From Alphaproteobacteria bacterium (lineage in GTDB: Bacteria > Pseudomonadota > Alphaproteobacteria > Rhizobiales > Rhizobiaceae): a DNA stretch of 64,000 nt. The stretch is taken from positions 62,001 through 126,000 of the forward strand of contig BOKV01000005.1 of assembly GCA_016861165.1 (NCBI GenBank), written 5' to 3'. The notes under the pieces were generated by a model. It had not been told where the DNA came from and did not search any database. It was given only the letters and a program-made list of their open reading frames with translations. Position 1 is the stretch's first letter, and each line of letters begins with the position of its first letter. Shown one piece after another: positions 45,015 through 52,627 of the stretch. The position numbers and the translations under genes were made by a program.

Positions 45015-45088
45015 GCGAGGCGGACAAGACGAAGCGACAAGACCAGCAGATGGTGCACAGTCCCGATGCATCTGGACCGGGTTTTGCG
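45015..45088. repeat. Convergent-intergenic repeat with terminator-like hairpin, copy 2
   Basis: This fills most of the gap between the VWA gene and the aldo/keto reductase gene. It resembles 5779-5856: both have GCGAGGCGGACA at the left, GCGACAA inside and GGGTTTTGCG or GGGTCTTGCG at the right. Here CCCGATGC...GGACCGGG forms the hairpin with TTTTG after it. Confidence 0.55.
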
Positions 45089-45096
45089 CTCGCCCC

Positions 45097-46137
45097 TTAC
45101 ATCGGCATCGGGTATTGCCGCCGCACCTCGGCGATCTCGGCCATGACCGCGTCGGACAGCCGCACCTCGGCTGCGCCGATGTCGGTGGCGAGCTGATCCA
45201 TGCTGGTGGCGCCGATGATCACCGACATCATGAATGGTCGCGTCAGGCAGAAGGCGAGCGACATCTGCGCAAAGTTGAGCCCGTGCCGGCGGGCGATCTC
45301 GGCATAGGCGGCGATGGCGGGCTTGGAATGGACGTTGTAGCGTCCGTAGAGGTCGGGCTGGATCGACATGCGGCTGCCCGGCGGCACCGTGCCCGACAGA
45401 TATTTTCCCGACAGCAGCCCCGCCGCCAGCGGCGAGAACGCCATCAGCCCGACCTCCTCGTGATGGCACAGTTCGGCAAGGTCGGTGTCGGCCAGCCGGT
45501 TGAGCAGGCTGTACTCGTTCTGCACGCTGGCCACCCGCGGCAGACCGTTGGCGTCTGCCAGCCGCAGAAACTGCATGGTGCCCCAGGCCGTCTCGTTGGA
45601 CAGCCCGATCGCCCGCACCTTGCCGGCCGCGACCAGCCGGCCGAGCGCGTCGAGCACTTCGGCGATGTTGTCGAGCGTCTCGCGGCGGGGCTGGGTCGAG
45701 GGGTCGTAGCTCCACGCCTGGCGGAAATGGTAGGAACCGCGATTGGGCCAGTGCAGCTGGTAGAGGTCGACATGGTCGGTCTTCAGCCGCCGCAGGCTGC
45801 CCTCCAGTGCCCGGCCGATGGATGCCGCGGTGATCGGCTCGCCGCCGCGGGTGATCGAGCCGTTGCCGGCGATCTTGGTCGCCAGCACCACCTCGTGGCG
45901 CCGGCCGGTCTGTGCCAGCCAGCTGCCGATGAATTCCTCGGTGCGCCCGACGGTCTCGGCCGCCCGCGGCGTCGTCGGATACATCTCGGCCGTGTCGCAG
46001 AAGGTGACGCCGTGATCGAGCGCGTAGTCCATCTGTCGGTGCGCCTCGGCCTCGCTGTTTTGCGAGCCCCAGGTCATGGTGCCGAGGCAGATGCGGCTGA
46101 CCTCGATGTCGGTGCGTCCGAGCTTGCGGTATTCCAT
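45097..46137 (-). CDS. Aldo/keto reductase (Tas/YghZ-like)
   Basis: A 346-residue NADPH-dependent reductase with the TIM-barrel signature: IEVSRICLGTMTWGSQN, GVTFCDTAEMYP (catalytic Asp-Tyr pair D51/Y56 approximately), DHVDLYQLHWPN and VIIGATSMDQL. Similar to the Tas and YghZ proteins, which reduce aldehydes and ketones; the substrate is not predictable. A single ATG start is used. It lies alone between the repeat at 45015 and the toxin-antitoxin genes, divergent from them. Confidence 0.92.
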   Translation of the reverse strand: MEYRKLGRTDIEVSRICLGTMTWGSQNSEAEAHRQMDYALDHGVTFCDTAEMYPTTPRAAETVGRTEEFIGSWLAQTGRRHEVVLATKIAGNGSITRGGEPITAASIGRALEGSLRRLKTDHVDLYQLHWPNRGSYHFRQAWSYDPSTQPRRETLDNIAEVLDALGRLVAAGKVRAIGLSNETAWGTMQFLRLADANGLPRVASVQNEYSLLNRLADTDLAELCHHEEVGLMAFSPLAAGLLSGKYLSGTVPPGSRMSIQPDLYGRYNVHSKPAIAAYAEIARRHGLNFAQMSLAFCLTRPFMMSVIIGATSMDQLATDIGAAEVRLSDAVMAEIAEVRRQYPMPM

Positions 46138-46222
46138 CCCATGTCTCGCGATGTTCGTAGATTGCCGACGGCAGAGCGGGCCAGTCTGGTCACCGGCGCC
46201 GCCGTGTCAATGGCGACACCCG

Positions 46223-46243
46223 CGTTATAACGCTTGTAATTAC
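46223..46243. promoter_or_regulatory. Candidate operator of the AbrB-Doc module
   Basis: Two palindromes lie in an AT-rich stretch: CGTTATAACG at 46223-46232 and GTAATTAC at 46236-46243, about 50-70 bases before the antitoxin start. Antitoxins of this class repress their own promoter at such sites; the assignment is positional. Confidence 0.45.
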
Positions 46244-46290
46244 CCAGCATCTGCCGTAATTTTTTCTACGGTTGTCGATGGGGTATTGCC

Positions 46291-46518
46291 ATGGGCATGC
46301 TGAAAATTCGCAGGATCGGCAATTCGCTGGGCGTCGTGCTGCCCAAGGAAATGCTGCAGCGCCTACGCGTTGCCGAGGGTGACAGGATTTTTTTTACCAG
46401 TGCGCCGGACGGCTCAATAAGGGTGACACCTTATGATCCTGAATTCGAGCGCCAGATGGAAGCCGCTCGCAAGGGCATGGCGGCCTATCGCAACGCCCTG
46501 CGTGCGCTGGCGAAATGA
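46291..46518 (+). CDS. AbrB/MazE-type antitoxin of a Doc module
   Basis: A 75-residue antitoxin with an N-terminal AbrB-fold DNA-binding part (MLKIRRIGNSLGVVLPKEMLQRLRVAEGDRIFFT) and a short basic-acidic tail (EFERQMEAARKGMAAYRNALRALAK) that would inhibit the toxin. It overlaps the doc gene by four bases (ATGA), giving tight coupling. The AT-rich upstream stretch contrasts with the surrounding GC-rich sequence, which fits acquisition by transfer. Confidence 0.92.
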   Translation: MGMLKIRRIGNSLGVVLPKEMLQRLRVAEGDRIFFTSAPDGSIRVTPYDPEFERQMEAARKGMAAYRNALRALAK

Positions 46519-46901
46519 CCGAGCCGATCTGGCTCCTCGACAGCATCGTCCTTGCCATGCACGACGAGCAGCTCGCCGAGCACGGTGGAGCGCAGGGTAT
46601 CAGAGATCGCGGCATGCTTGAGTCGGCGCTGGCCCGGCCGAAGAACCTTTTCGCCTACGGGGAAGGTGACCTTTGCGCCCTGGCCGCCGCCTACGCCTTC
46701 GGCATCGCCCGAAACCACCCCTTCGTCGATGCCAACAAGCGGACCGCTCTTCTTGCTGCCTACACCTTCCTGCGGATAAATGGCCAGGAGCTCGTCGCGT
46801 CGGAGACCGACGCGGTGGCGACGATGTTCGCCCTGGCCGCCGCTGAAATCGACGACCGGGCGGTCGCCGAATGGCTGCGCGCCAACACCCGCACGCTGTA
46901 G
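46515..46901 (+). CDS. doc: Doc-type (Fic fold) toxin
   Basis: A 128-residue death-on-curing protein. The catalytic Fic motif is intact as HPFVDANKR at residues 68-76, the Doc version of the motif. Doc phosphorylates elongation factor Tu and so stops translation when its antitoxin is lost. The preceding AbrB antitoxin and the 4-base overlap confirm a type II toxin-antitoxin pair; AbrB-type rather than Phd-type partners are common for this lineage. It converges on the DUF3750 gene with 16 bases between stops. Confidence 0.94.
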   Translation: MTEPIWLLDSIVLAMHDEQLAEHGGAQGIRDRGMLESALARPKNLFAYGEGDLCALAAAYAFGIARNHPFVDANKRTALLAAYTFLRINGQELVASETDAVATMFALAAAEIDDRAVAEWLRANTRTL

Positions 46902-46917
46902 GGCGGCGGCGTGCACG

Positions 46918-47670
46918 CTATATCCCGATCCGCCCGAGCGCAGGAATCTTGATCCCCGGCCGCATCAGGTCGATGCCGGCGACGAGCCCCGTGAGGTGGA
47001 CCTCGAAGCCGCTGCGCAGTCCGAGCGAGATGCCGGCGAGGCCGCCGAGCGACAGGTGGGCGTCGCGCCAGTCGCGGTCGACCGCCACCAGCGCCCCGCC
47101 CGCCAGATAGTCGCGGCCGATCGCGTTGGGCGGCAGCACGGCGCCGATCTCCGGCACCTGGCGCATGACGTGCGCGACGAACGAGTTGGAATTGGGCCCT
47201 GGCCACAGCCGGTAGGCTCCGCGCTCGCGGTGCGGGTAGGCGGCGATCGCCGCCTCGATCCTCGGAATCAGCCGCGCGGCCGCCTCGCCCCGGACCGAGG
47301 CAACGATGAACGGATCGTTTGAATACCAGCGCCCGTCGGGCGGGTAGCCGTTCCTGCGGATCGGACTGCCCCAGCCGACCTTGTCGTAGCGGTCGAACTC
47401 GGGCGCGCCGGCCCGACGCACGACCAGCCAGCAATGCACCGACAGCGCGCCCTTCAGCCCGCCGGTGCGCGCCGCCAGGACATGGATCACCGCCTCGCCC
47501 GGCCGCTCGCCGGCGAGCAGCCCGGACGACCCCCAGTCGGCCGCCCGCCAGCTCTGCGGCCGGTCGGCGAGCGCCCACATCCCGGTCGAGACCAGCGCCG
47601 GCGCAGCGAAGGCGATGGCGGCGACTGCCGCCAGCCGCCCCAGCGCCGCCGCCAGGCGAACACGCCTCAT
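46918..47670 (-). CDS. DUF3750-family membrane-anchored protein
   Basis: A 250-residue protein with an N-terminal membrane segment (about residues 8-35, rich in Ala and Val) and an extracytoplasmic domain. The DUF3750 pattern is visible in HVLAARTGGLKGALSVHCWLVV, WYSNDPFIVASVRG and LWPGPNSNSFVAHVMRQVPEIG; the latter includes a possible active-site-like Asn-Ser-Phe run. The function is unknown. The start at 47670 is the first ATG outside the overlap with the next gene and lies 24 bases beyond the hydrolase stop, so the two are probably cotranscribed. Confidence 0.84.
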   Translation of the reverse strand: MRRVRLAAALGRLAAVAAIAFAAPALVSTGMWALADRPQSWRAADWGSSGLLAGERPGEAVIHVLAARTGGLKGALSVHCWLVVRRAGAPEFDRYDKVGWGSPIRRNGYPPDGRWYSNDPFIVASVRGEAAARLIPRIEAAIAAYPHRERGAYRLWPGPNSNSFVAHVMRQVPEIGAVLPPNAIGRDYLAGGALVAVDRDWRDAHLSLGGLAGISLGLRSGFEVHLTGLVAGIDLMRPGIKIPALGRIGI

Positions 47671-47693
47671 GGCCCGCGCCGGCCGCCGCCCCG

Positions 47694-48569
47694 TCAGCCG
47701 AGCTTGTCCTTGAAGAAGGCGATCGTCCGGCTCCATGCGAGTTCCGCCGCCTCCTTGTGGTAGCGCGCCTCCGAGGTGTCGTTGTTGAAGGCGTGGTTGG
47801 CGCCTTCGTAGACGTGGATCTCGAACTCCTTGCCATGCGCCTCCAGCGCCGCGCGATAGGCGTCGATGCCGGCATTGATGCGCTCGTCGAGCCCGGCATA
47901 GTGCAGCATCAGCGCTGCCTGGATGTTGGGCACCTCGTCGAGATTGGCCTGGCGCCCGTAATAGGGCACCGCCGCCGCCAGCTCGGGCGAGGCGGCGGCG
48001 AGGTCGTTGGCGAGCCCGCCGCCCCAGCAGAAACCGACGGCGCCGACCTTGCCGGTGGTGTCGTCGCGCTCCATCAGATAGGTGACGGCGGCGGCCGCGT
48101 TCTGGCGCGTCTGCGCCGCGTCGAGCTGGCCGATCATCTCGCGCGCCCTGTCCTCGTCGTCCGGCGTGCCGCCGGCAGGCGACAGGAAGTCTGGCGCCAG
48201 CGCCACGAAGCCTTCCAGCGCCACGCGCCGCGCCACGTCGCGGATATGCTCGTTGAGGCCGCGGTTCTCATGGATGACGATCACGGCGGGCATCGGCCCC
48301 TCGGCCGCCGTCGGCTTGACCAGGTAGCCGCTGACCGGGCCGCTGGCCCCCTCGAAGCTGACCTCCTCGCCGGCGATGCGGGCGTCGTCGGCCGCCACCA
48401 TGGCGGCCCTGGCGCTGCTCGCGGCGATCAGCGGCGCCACCGCCGCGGCCGCCGCCGCCGAGCCGGTCAGCCTGGTCAGCTTGTCCATGAAGCCGCGCCG
48501 GTCGAGCGTCAGATGCGTGTATTCGTCATAGGCGTCGATCATTGCCTGGGTGATTTCTGGTCGGGCCAT
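47694..48569 (-). CDS. Exported dienelactone hydrolase-family protein (Tat signal)
   Basis: A 291-residue alpha/beta hydrolase. The N-terminus has a twin-arginine signal preceded by about 23 residues: DRRGFMDKLTRLTGSAAAAAAVAP, pointing to Tat export. The hydrolase domain has the oxyanion and nucleophile elbow GFCWGGG (Cys) and a C-terminal His in EGANHAFNNDT, with VIHENRGLNEHIRDVARR before it. Related enzymes cleave lactones, but this exported form has an unknown substrate. GGGAG lies 6 bases before the ATG at 48569. It is divergent from the helicase gene at 48721. Confidence 0.9.
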   Translation of the reverse strand: MARPEITQAMIDAYDEYTHLTLDRRGFMDKLTRLTGSAAAAAAVAPLIAASSARAAMVAADDARIAGEEVSFEGASGPVSGYLVKPTAAEGPMPAVIVIHENRGLNEHIRDVARRVALEGFVALAPDFLSPAGGTPDDEDRAREMIGQLDAAQTRQNAAAAVTYLMERDDTTGKVGAVGFCWGGGLANDLAAASPELAAAVPYYGRQANLDEVPNIQAALMLHYAGLDERINAGIDAYRAALEAHGKEFEIHVYEGANHAFNNDTSEARYHKEAAELAWSRTIAFFKDKLG

Positions 48570-48720
48570 CCTCAACTCCCTGTCCTCTCTCTCTCGGTTT
48601 GCCGGTCGCCACCGGTAACAATAGGGGTGGCCGCCGCCCGATCCAGTCACGCATGCGTGAGCCGGCCGCCCGCCCCGGACACGCGTTTCCTTTTTGCGCC
48701 GGAATCACTAGATTGGCGCG

Positions 48721-51399
48721 ATGGCCGACCCGCGCCCGGACGACGACGACATCCCGTTCTTCGATCATGATGCCCCTGCCCCCGCGCCGGGCGGCATCGC
48801 CGCGCGCGCGCTCGGGCGCGCGCGCGCCGCCGCGGCGGGCGAACCGGCCTATCTTGCCGGCCTCAACCCCGAGCAGCGCGAGGCGGTGCTGACCACCGAG
48901 GGGCCCCTCCTTGTGCTGGCCGGCGCCGGCACCGGCAAGACCCGGGTGCTCACCGCCCGCATCGCCCACATCCTCGCCTCGCGCCTTGCCTGGCCGTCGC
49001 AGATTCTCGCCGTCACCTTCACCAACAAGGCCGCCCGCGAAATGAAGGAGCGCATCGCCCATTTCGTCGGCCACGCCGTCGAGGGCATGCCCTGGCTCGG
49101 CACCTTCCATTCGATCGGCGTCAGCATATTGCGCCGCCATGCCGAGCTGGTCGGGCTGAAGTCCGGCTTCACCATCCTCGACACCGACGACCAGATCAGG
49201 CTTCTGAAGCAGATCATCCGCGCCGAGGGGATCGACGACAAGCGCTGGCCGGCCCGCCAGCTCGCCGCCATGATCGACGGCTGGAAGAACAAGGGGCTGA
49301 CACCGCAGACGATCCCCGAGGGCGATGCCCGCGCCTTTGCCGACGGCCGCGGCCGCCAACTCTTCACCCTCTATCAGGAGCGGCTGAAGCTGCTGAACGC
49401 CGTCGATTTCGGCGATCTGCTGACCGAGACCATCCGCCTGTTCCGCGAGAACCCGGACGTGCTCGCCGACTACCAGCGCCGCTTCCGCTACATGCTGGTC
49501 GACGAGTACCAGGACACCAACGTCGCCCAGTATCTGTGGCTGCGCCTGCTGGCGCAGCGGCCATCTTCTTCGCTTGCGCCAGATCAGCCTCCGGCCGATC
49601 GGCTCCGCGGGAGCGCGCCATCGGGCGCGGCCGCCTCTTCGGCGGCTGGGGAGGAAACTGGAGAGGCTTCATTCGGCAGGAAGGCGAGTGGAGAGCGGGC
49701 AAGGGAAACGCTCCCCTCCCTGGCAGGGCAAGCCAAAGGCGCCAGCCCGCGAACGGACGCGAGCGCGGATGCGCTCGCGGAAAACCAGGCGAACGGCGGA
49801 CATTCGGGCCAAGCACCGAATATCTGCTGCGTCGGCGACGACGACCAGTCGATCTATGGCTGGCGCGGCGCCGAGGTCGACAACATCCTGCGCTTCGAGC
49901 GCGACTTCCCCGGCGCCAGGGTCATCCGGCTCGAGCGCAACTACCGCTCGACGGCGAACATCCTCGCCGCCGCCTCCCACCTCATCGCCCACAATGAGGG
50001 CCGGCTCGGCAAGACCCTGTTCACCGACGCCCCCGCCGACCCCGACGCGCCGCGGGTCATTGTCTGCGCCGCTTGGGATTCGGAGGAGGAGGCGCGCGCC
50101 ATCGGCGAGGAGATCGAGGCGCTGCAGCGTCAGGGTCATGCTCTGAACGACATGGCCATCCTGGTGCGCGCCTCCTTCCAGATGCGCGAGTTCGAGGACC
50201 GCTTCGTCACGCTGGGCCTGAACTACCGCGTCATCGGCGGCCCGCGCTTCTATGAGCGCATGGAGATCCGCGACGCGCTCGCCTATTTCCGCGTCGTTTG
50301 CCAGCCCGCCGACGACCTCGCCTTCGAGCGCATCGTCAACACGCCCAAGCGCGGCATCGGCGACACCTCGCTGCGCGCCCTCCACGACCACGCCCGCGCC
50401 CGCGCCGTGCCGCTGACCCAGGCGGCGCGCGAACTGGCCGAGACCGACGAGCTGAAGCCGAAGCTGCGTTCGACATTGAAGAACCTGCTCGCCGATTTCG
50501 ACCGCTGGTCGGGCCTCATCGAGACCACCGCCCACACCGAGCTCGCCGAGATGATCCTCGATGAATCGGGCTACACCGAAATGTGGCAGAATGATCGTTC
50601 GGCCGAGGCGCCGGGCCGGCTCGACAATCTCAAGGAGCTCGTCCGCTCGATGGAGGGCTTCGATTCCATGCGCGGCTTCCTCGAGCACGTGGCGCTGGTC
50701 ATGGACGCCGAGAGCGGCGAGGCGCTCGACGCCGTCTCCATCATGACGCTGCATTCGGCCAAGGGGCTCGAATTCGACACCGTCTTCCTGCCCGGCTGGG
50801 AGGAAGGGCTGTTCCCCAACCAGCGCTCGCTTGACGAGGGCGGTCGCTCCGGACTGGAGGAGGAGCGGCGCCTCGCCTATGTCGGCATCACCCGGGCGCG
50901 CCGGCGCTGCTATGTCTGGTTTTCGTCGAACCGCCGCATCCACGGCCTGTGGCAGTCGACCATGCCCTCGCGCTTCGTCGACGAGCTGCCGGTTGCCCAT
51001 GTCGAGGTACGCGAGAGCGGCACCGGCTATGGCGGCTACGGCCGCATGATGGGCGGCCCCTATGGCGCGAGCCGCTTCGACACGGCCGATCCGTTCACCC
51101 GCTCGGGCTATTCCTCGCCCGGCTGGCAGCGGGCGCGCCAGCGCGATTCCGACGCCGCGCGCACCAATTGGGGCAGCCGCTCCGGCCCGCAGACCAAGGC
51201 CCGGGTGATCGAGGGCGAGCTGGTGGCGGCCTCGGTCAACCGCCCGGCCTCCGGCTTCGCGATCGGCGACCGGGTCTTCCACATGAAATTCGGCAACGGC
51301 AACATTGTCGCGATCGACGGCAACAAGCTCACCATCGATTTCGACAGGGCGGGCCAGAAGCGCGTGCTCGATTCATTTGTGGAGGGGGTGCATCGGTAG
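48721..51399 (+). CDS. uvrD: UvrD/PcrA-type superfamily 1A DNA helicase with an 86-codon insert
   Basis: An 892-residue ATP-dependent 3'-5' helicase for repair and replication. The Q/Walker A region is LNPEQREAVLTTEGPLLVLAGAGTGKTRVL, motif Ia TFTNKAAREM, motif II VDEYQDTN, motif III CCVGDDDQSIYGWRGA, motif IV RLERNYRS, motif V TLHSAKGLEFDTVFLPGWEEGLFPNQRSL and motif VI YVGITRARRRC. Between residues 280 (LLAQR) and 367 (NICCVG), where relatives have only a few residues, 86 codons (49561-49818) of low-complexity, repeat-like sequence are inserted in frame without a stop. The C-terminal tail has the Tudor-like segment GDRVFHMKFGNGNIVAIDGNKL. Whether the insert affects activity is unknown. Confidence 0.93.
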   Translation: MADPRPDDDDIPFFDHDAPAPAPGGIAARALGRARAAAAGEPAYLAGLNPEQREAVLTTEGPLLVLAGAGTGKTRVLTARIAHILASRLAWPSQILAVTFTNKAAREMKERIAHFVGHAVEGMPWLGTFHSIGVSILRRHAELVGLKSGFTILDTDDQIRLLKQIIRAEGIDDKRWPARQLAAMIDGWKNKGLTPQTIPEGDARAFADGRGRQLFTLYQERLKLLNAVDFGDLLTETIRLFRENPDVLADYQRRFRYMLVDEYQDTNVAQYLWLRLLAQRPSSSLAPDQPPADRLRGSAPSGAAASSAAGEETGEASFGRKASGERARETLPSLAGQAKGASPRTDASADALAENQANGGHSGQAPNICCVGDDDQSIYGWRGAEVDNILRFERDFPGARVIRLERNYRSTANILAAASHLIAHNEGRLGKTLFTDAPADPDAPRVIVCAAWDSEEEARAIGEEIEALQRQGHALNDMAILVRASFQMREFEDRFVTLGLNYRVIGGPRFYERMEIRDALAYFRVVCQPADDLAFERIVNTPKRGIGDTSLRALHDHARARAVPLTQAARELAETDELKPKLRSTLKNLLADFDRWSGLIETTAHTELAEMILDESGYTEMWQNDRSAEAPGRLDNLKELVRSMEGFDSMRGFLEHVALVMDAESGEALDAVSIMTLHSAKGLEFDTVFLPGWEEGLFPNQRSLDEGGRSGLEEERRLAYVGITRARRRCYVWFSSNRRIHGLWQSTMPSRFVDELPVAHVEVRESGTGYGGYGRMMGGPYGASRFDTADPFTRSGYSSPGWQRARQRDSDAARTNWGSRSGPQTKARVIEGELVAASVNRPASGFAIGDRVFHMKFGNGNIVAIDGNKLTIDFDRAGQKRVLDSFVEGVHR
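49561..49818 (+). repeat. In-frame palindromic insert within the UvrD-type helicase gene
   Basis: The 258-base segment (86 codons) lies between helicase motifs II and III. It contains several perfect hairpins: GCCGCC(tcttc)GGCGGC, CGCGAGCG(cggatg)CGCTCGCG and ATTCGG(gccaagca)CCGAAT. Its translation (Ser/Ala/Gly-rich, no stop) has no counterpart in PcrA/UvrD. The pattern fits a mobile palindromic repeat that settled in frame, like the palindromic elements in Rickettsia genes; identity with a known element was not tested. Confidence 0.7.
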
Positions 51400-51425
51400 G
51401 CGATATCAAATCCGTATGATGTGAT

Positions 51426-51515
51426 ATGGCCACGCAGCGAAAGAGCCTCGTCACGCGCTCCCGCGTCGGTAGCTGCGGCGGCTCTCTTGCTGTGCGCATT
51501 CCAGACCTCGTCTGA
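51426..51515 (+). pseudogene. Remnant of an AbrB-type antitoxin gene
   Basis: A 29-codon frame beginning with ATG at 51426 reads MATQRKSLVTRSRVG then a SLAVRIPDLV end, the sequence pattern of an AbrB/MazE antitoxin N-terminus. A one-base shift after CCAGACCTC would continue LIERAETGNG, the next expected segment (about 51511-51542), before a repeat element interrupts it. It is too degraded to work. Confidence 0.45.
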
Positions 51516-51537
51516 TCGAGCGCGCTGAAACGGGCAA

Positions 51538-51570
51538 TGGGTCCCGGCTCGCTACCGCGGCCGGGATGAC
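51538..51570 (+). repeat. REP-like palindromic element, inverted copy
   Basis: TGGGTCCCGGCTCGCTACCG followed by CGGCCGGGATGAC forms a hairpin (CCCGG/CCGGG). It matches the reverse complement of 51984-52016 at 28 of 33 positions. Confidence 0.7.
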
Positions 51571-51663
51571 GCCGAGTGAAGGGGTGCGCCTACCCTTCCC
51601 CCGTCATCGTCCACGCCCATGGCAATAGTGGGCGGAGAAGGTATTGGGAAGCGCCCCCGTCGA

Positions 51664-51843
51664 CGTCCACTCCGGCCTCGGATCAAGTGACCTCGCCTCA
51701 CCATGGCAACTGCAGTCAGGCGCCCCCCGCGCGGCCCGTCACCCCGGTCGCCATGCAAACCGGGGTCCATTTGTCCCGTCCGCGAGTCGAAGCGGCACGG
51801 CGGCACGACGGCGTCGACGCGGGCTGCCGGCCTGCGTCTCCGC
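51664..51843. repeat. Direct repeat, copy A (about 180 bp)
   Basis: The left part (GTCCACTCCGGCCTCGGATC, then AAGTGACCTCGCCTCACCA) matches 51911-52092 almost base for base; the right part (GTCGACGCGGGCTGCCGGCC) is more diverged. It contains a REP-like hairpin at 51738-51769 (ACCCCGG/CCGGGGT). Confidence 0.8.
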
Positions 51844-51910
51844 GAGTCGATGAGGTTTGCGGCACGCGAACGCCGATAAGCCTGGCGCGACCGCTACCCG
51901 ACCCTTCCCC

Positions 51911-52092
51911 CGTCCACTCCGGCCTCGGATCAAGTGACCTCGCCTCACCAGGGCAACTGCAGTCAGGCGCCCCCGCGCGGCCTGTCACCCCGGCCGCAAT
52001 AGCGAGCCGGGGTCCATTTGTCCCCTCCACGAGTCGAAACGGCTCGGCGGCACGGCGGCGTCGACGCTGGCGGCTGGCCTGCGCCTCCCGCC
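51911..52092. repeat. Direct repeat, copy B (about 180 bp)
   Basis: The second copy of the repeat at 51664-51843, about 247 bases further along. It includes a REP-like hairpin at 51984-52016 that pairs ACCCCGG with CCGGGGT across CGCAATAGCGAG. Confidence 0.8.
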
Positions 52093-52262
52093 ATGCGCCC
52101 CGCCCCGGCAGCCACGCAGCCGCAAATATTTTCGCCGCACCCTTGACGGGCGGCCGGGCCGGGATGATCTGATTTCCATCCCCGCGCCTTCTGGCGGGCG
52201 GAGGAGGCCGGCCGGGTCGTCCGGCGCGGCGTTTCGCCTGTCCTCGTGGAGGTTGGCTCCCC

Positions 52263-52622
52263 ATGGCCGCGCTCACCGGTGCCCTGCTGATCGCCGCAGG
52301 GTTCGTCCTGTTCGCCCTCACCTATATGCTGTTCCACCGCCCGCAGCCGCATCCGCTCACTCAGAACGACGATTTCGGCGGCTATGTCGCGGTGGTGCTG
52401 ACCGCCATCCTCGCCTTTGGCGTCACGACCCTCGCCGAGAACCTTGGCGCGGCCGCGCTCTGGCAGCTTGCCGCCGCGGCCGCCGCCATCGCGCTGTCGC
52501 TGGCCGTGGTCGTCATGGTCATGCTGCGCGCCCACCGCGCGTCGCCGCCGCTGACGCCGCCGGTCGCGGCCGTGCCGCGGGCCGCCGCGCCGTCGCGGCC
52601 GCGGCGCCGCAAGGCCGCCTGA
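52263..52622 (+). CDS. Small two-helix-plus membrane protein, hypothetical
   Basis: A 119-residue protein with three hydrophobic stretches: ALTGALLIAAGFVLFALTYMLF, YVAVVLTAILAFGVTTLA and ALWQLAAAAAAIALSLAVVVMVM, ending in a Pro/Arg tail (PSRPRRRKAA). No family is recognised. GGAGG lies ten bases before the ATG, so it is likely a real gene. It converges with the methyltransferase gene, five bases apart. Confidence 0.7.
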   Translation: MAALTGALLIAAGFVLFALTYMLFHRPQPHPLTQNDDFGGYVAVVLTAILAFGVTTLAENLGAAALWQLAAAAAAIALSLAVVVMVMLRAHRASPPLTPPVAAVPRAAAPSRPRRRKAA

Positions 52623-52627
52623 ACGGT

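Larger units (their letters stand above)
51516..52262. other. Repeat-rich intergenic region without a supported gene
   Basis: Between the antitoxin remnant and the membrane protein gene there is only repeat DNA: one inverted and two direct copies of a REP-like element in a longer duplicated block, plus a C-rich run (CCCTTCCCCCGTC) near 51593 and again near 51902. The open frames present are in GC-rich repeats, lack ribosome binding sites and resemble no protein family. Confidence 0.75.

Noticed and set aside
51664..52092. A CRISPR array in the repeat region
   Set aside because: There are only two long imperfect repeats, with no short regular repeats and unique spacers and no cas genes nearby.
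51576..52321. Overlapping frames of about 200 residues on both strands in the repeat region
   Set aside because: They run through REP-like repeats, lack ribosome binding sites, and their translations are Pro/Arg/Ser-rich without family resemblance.
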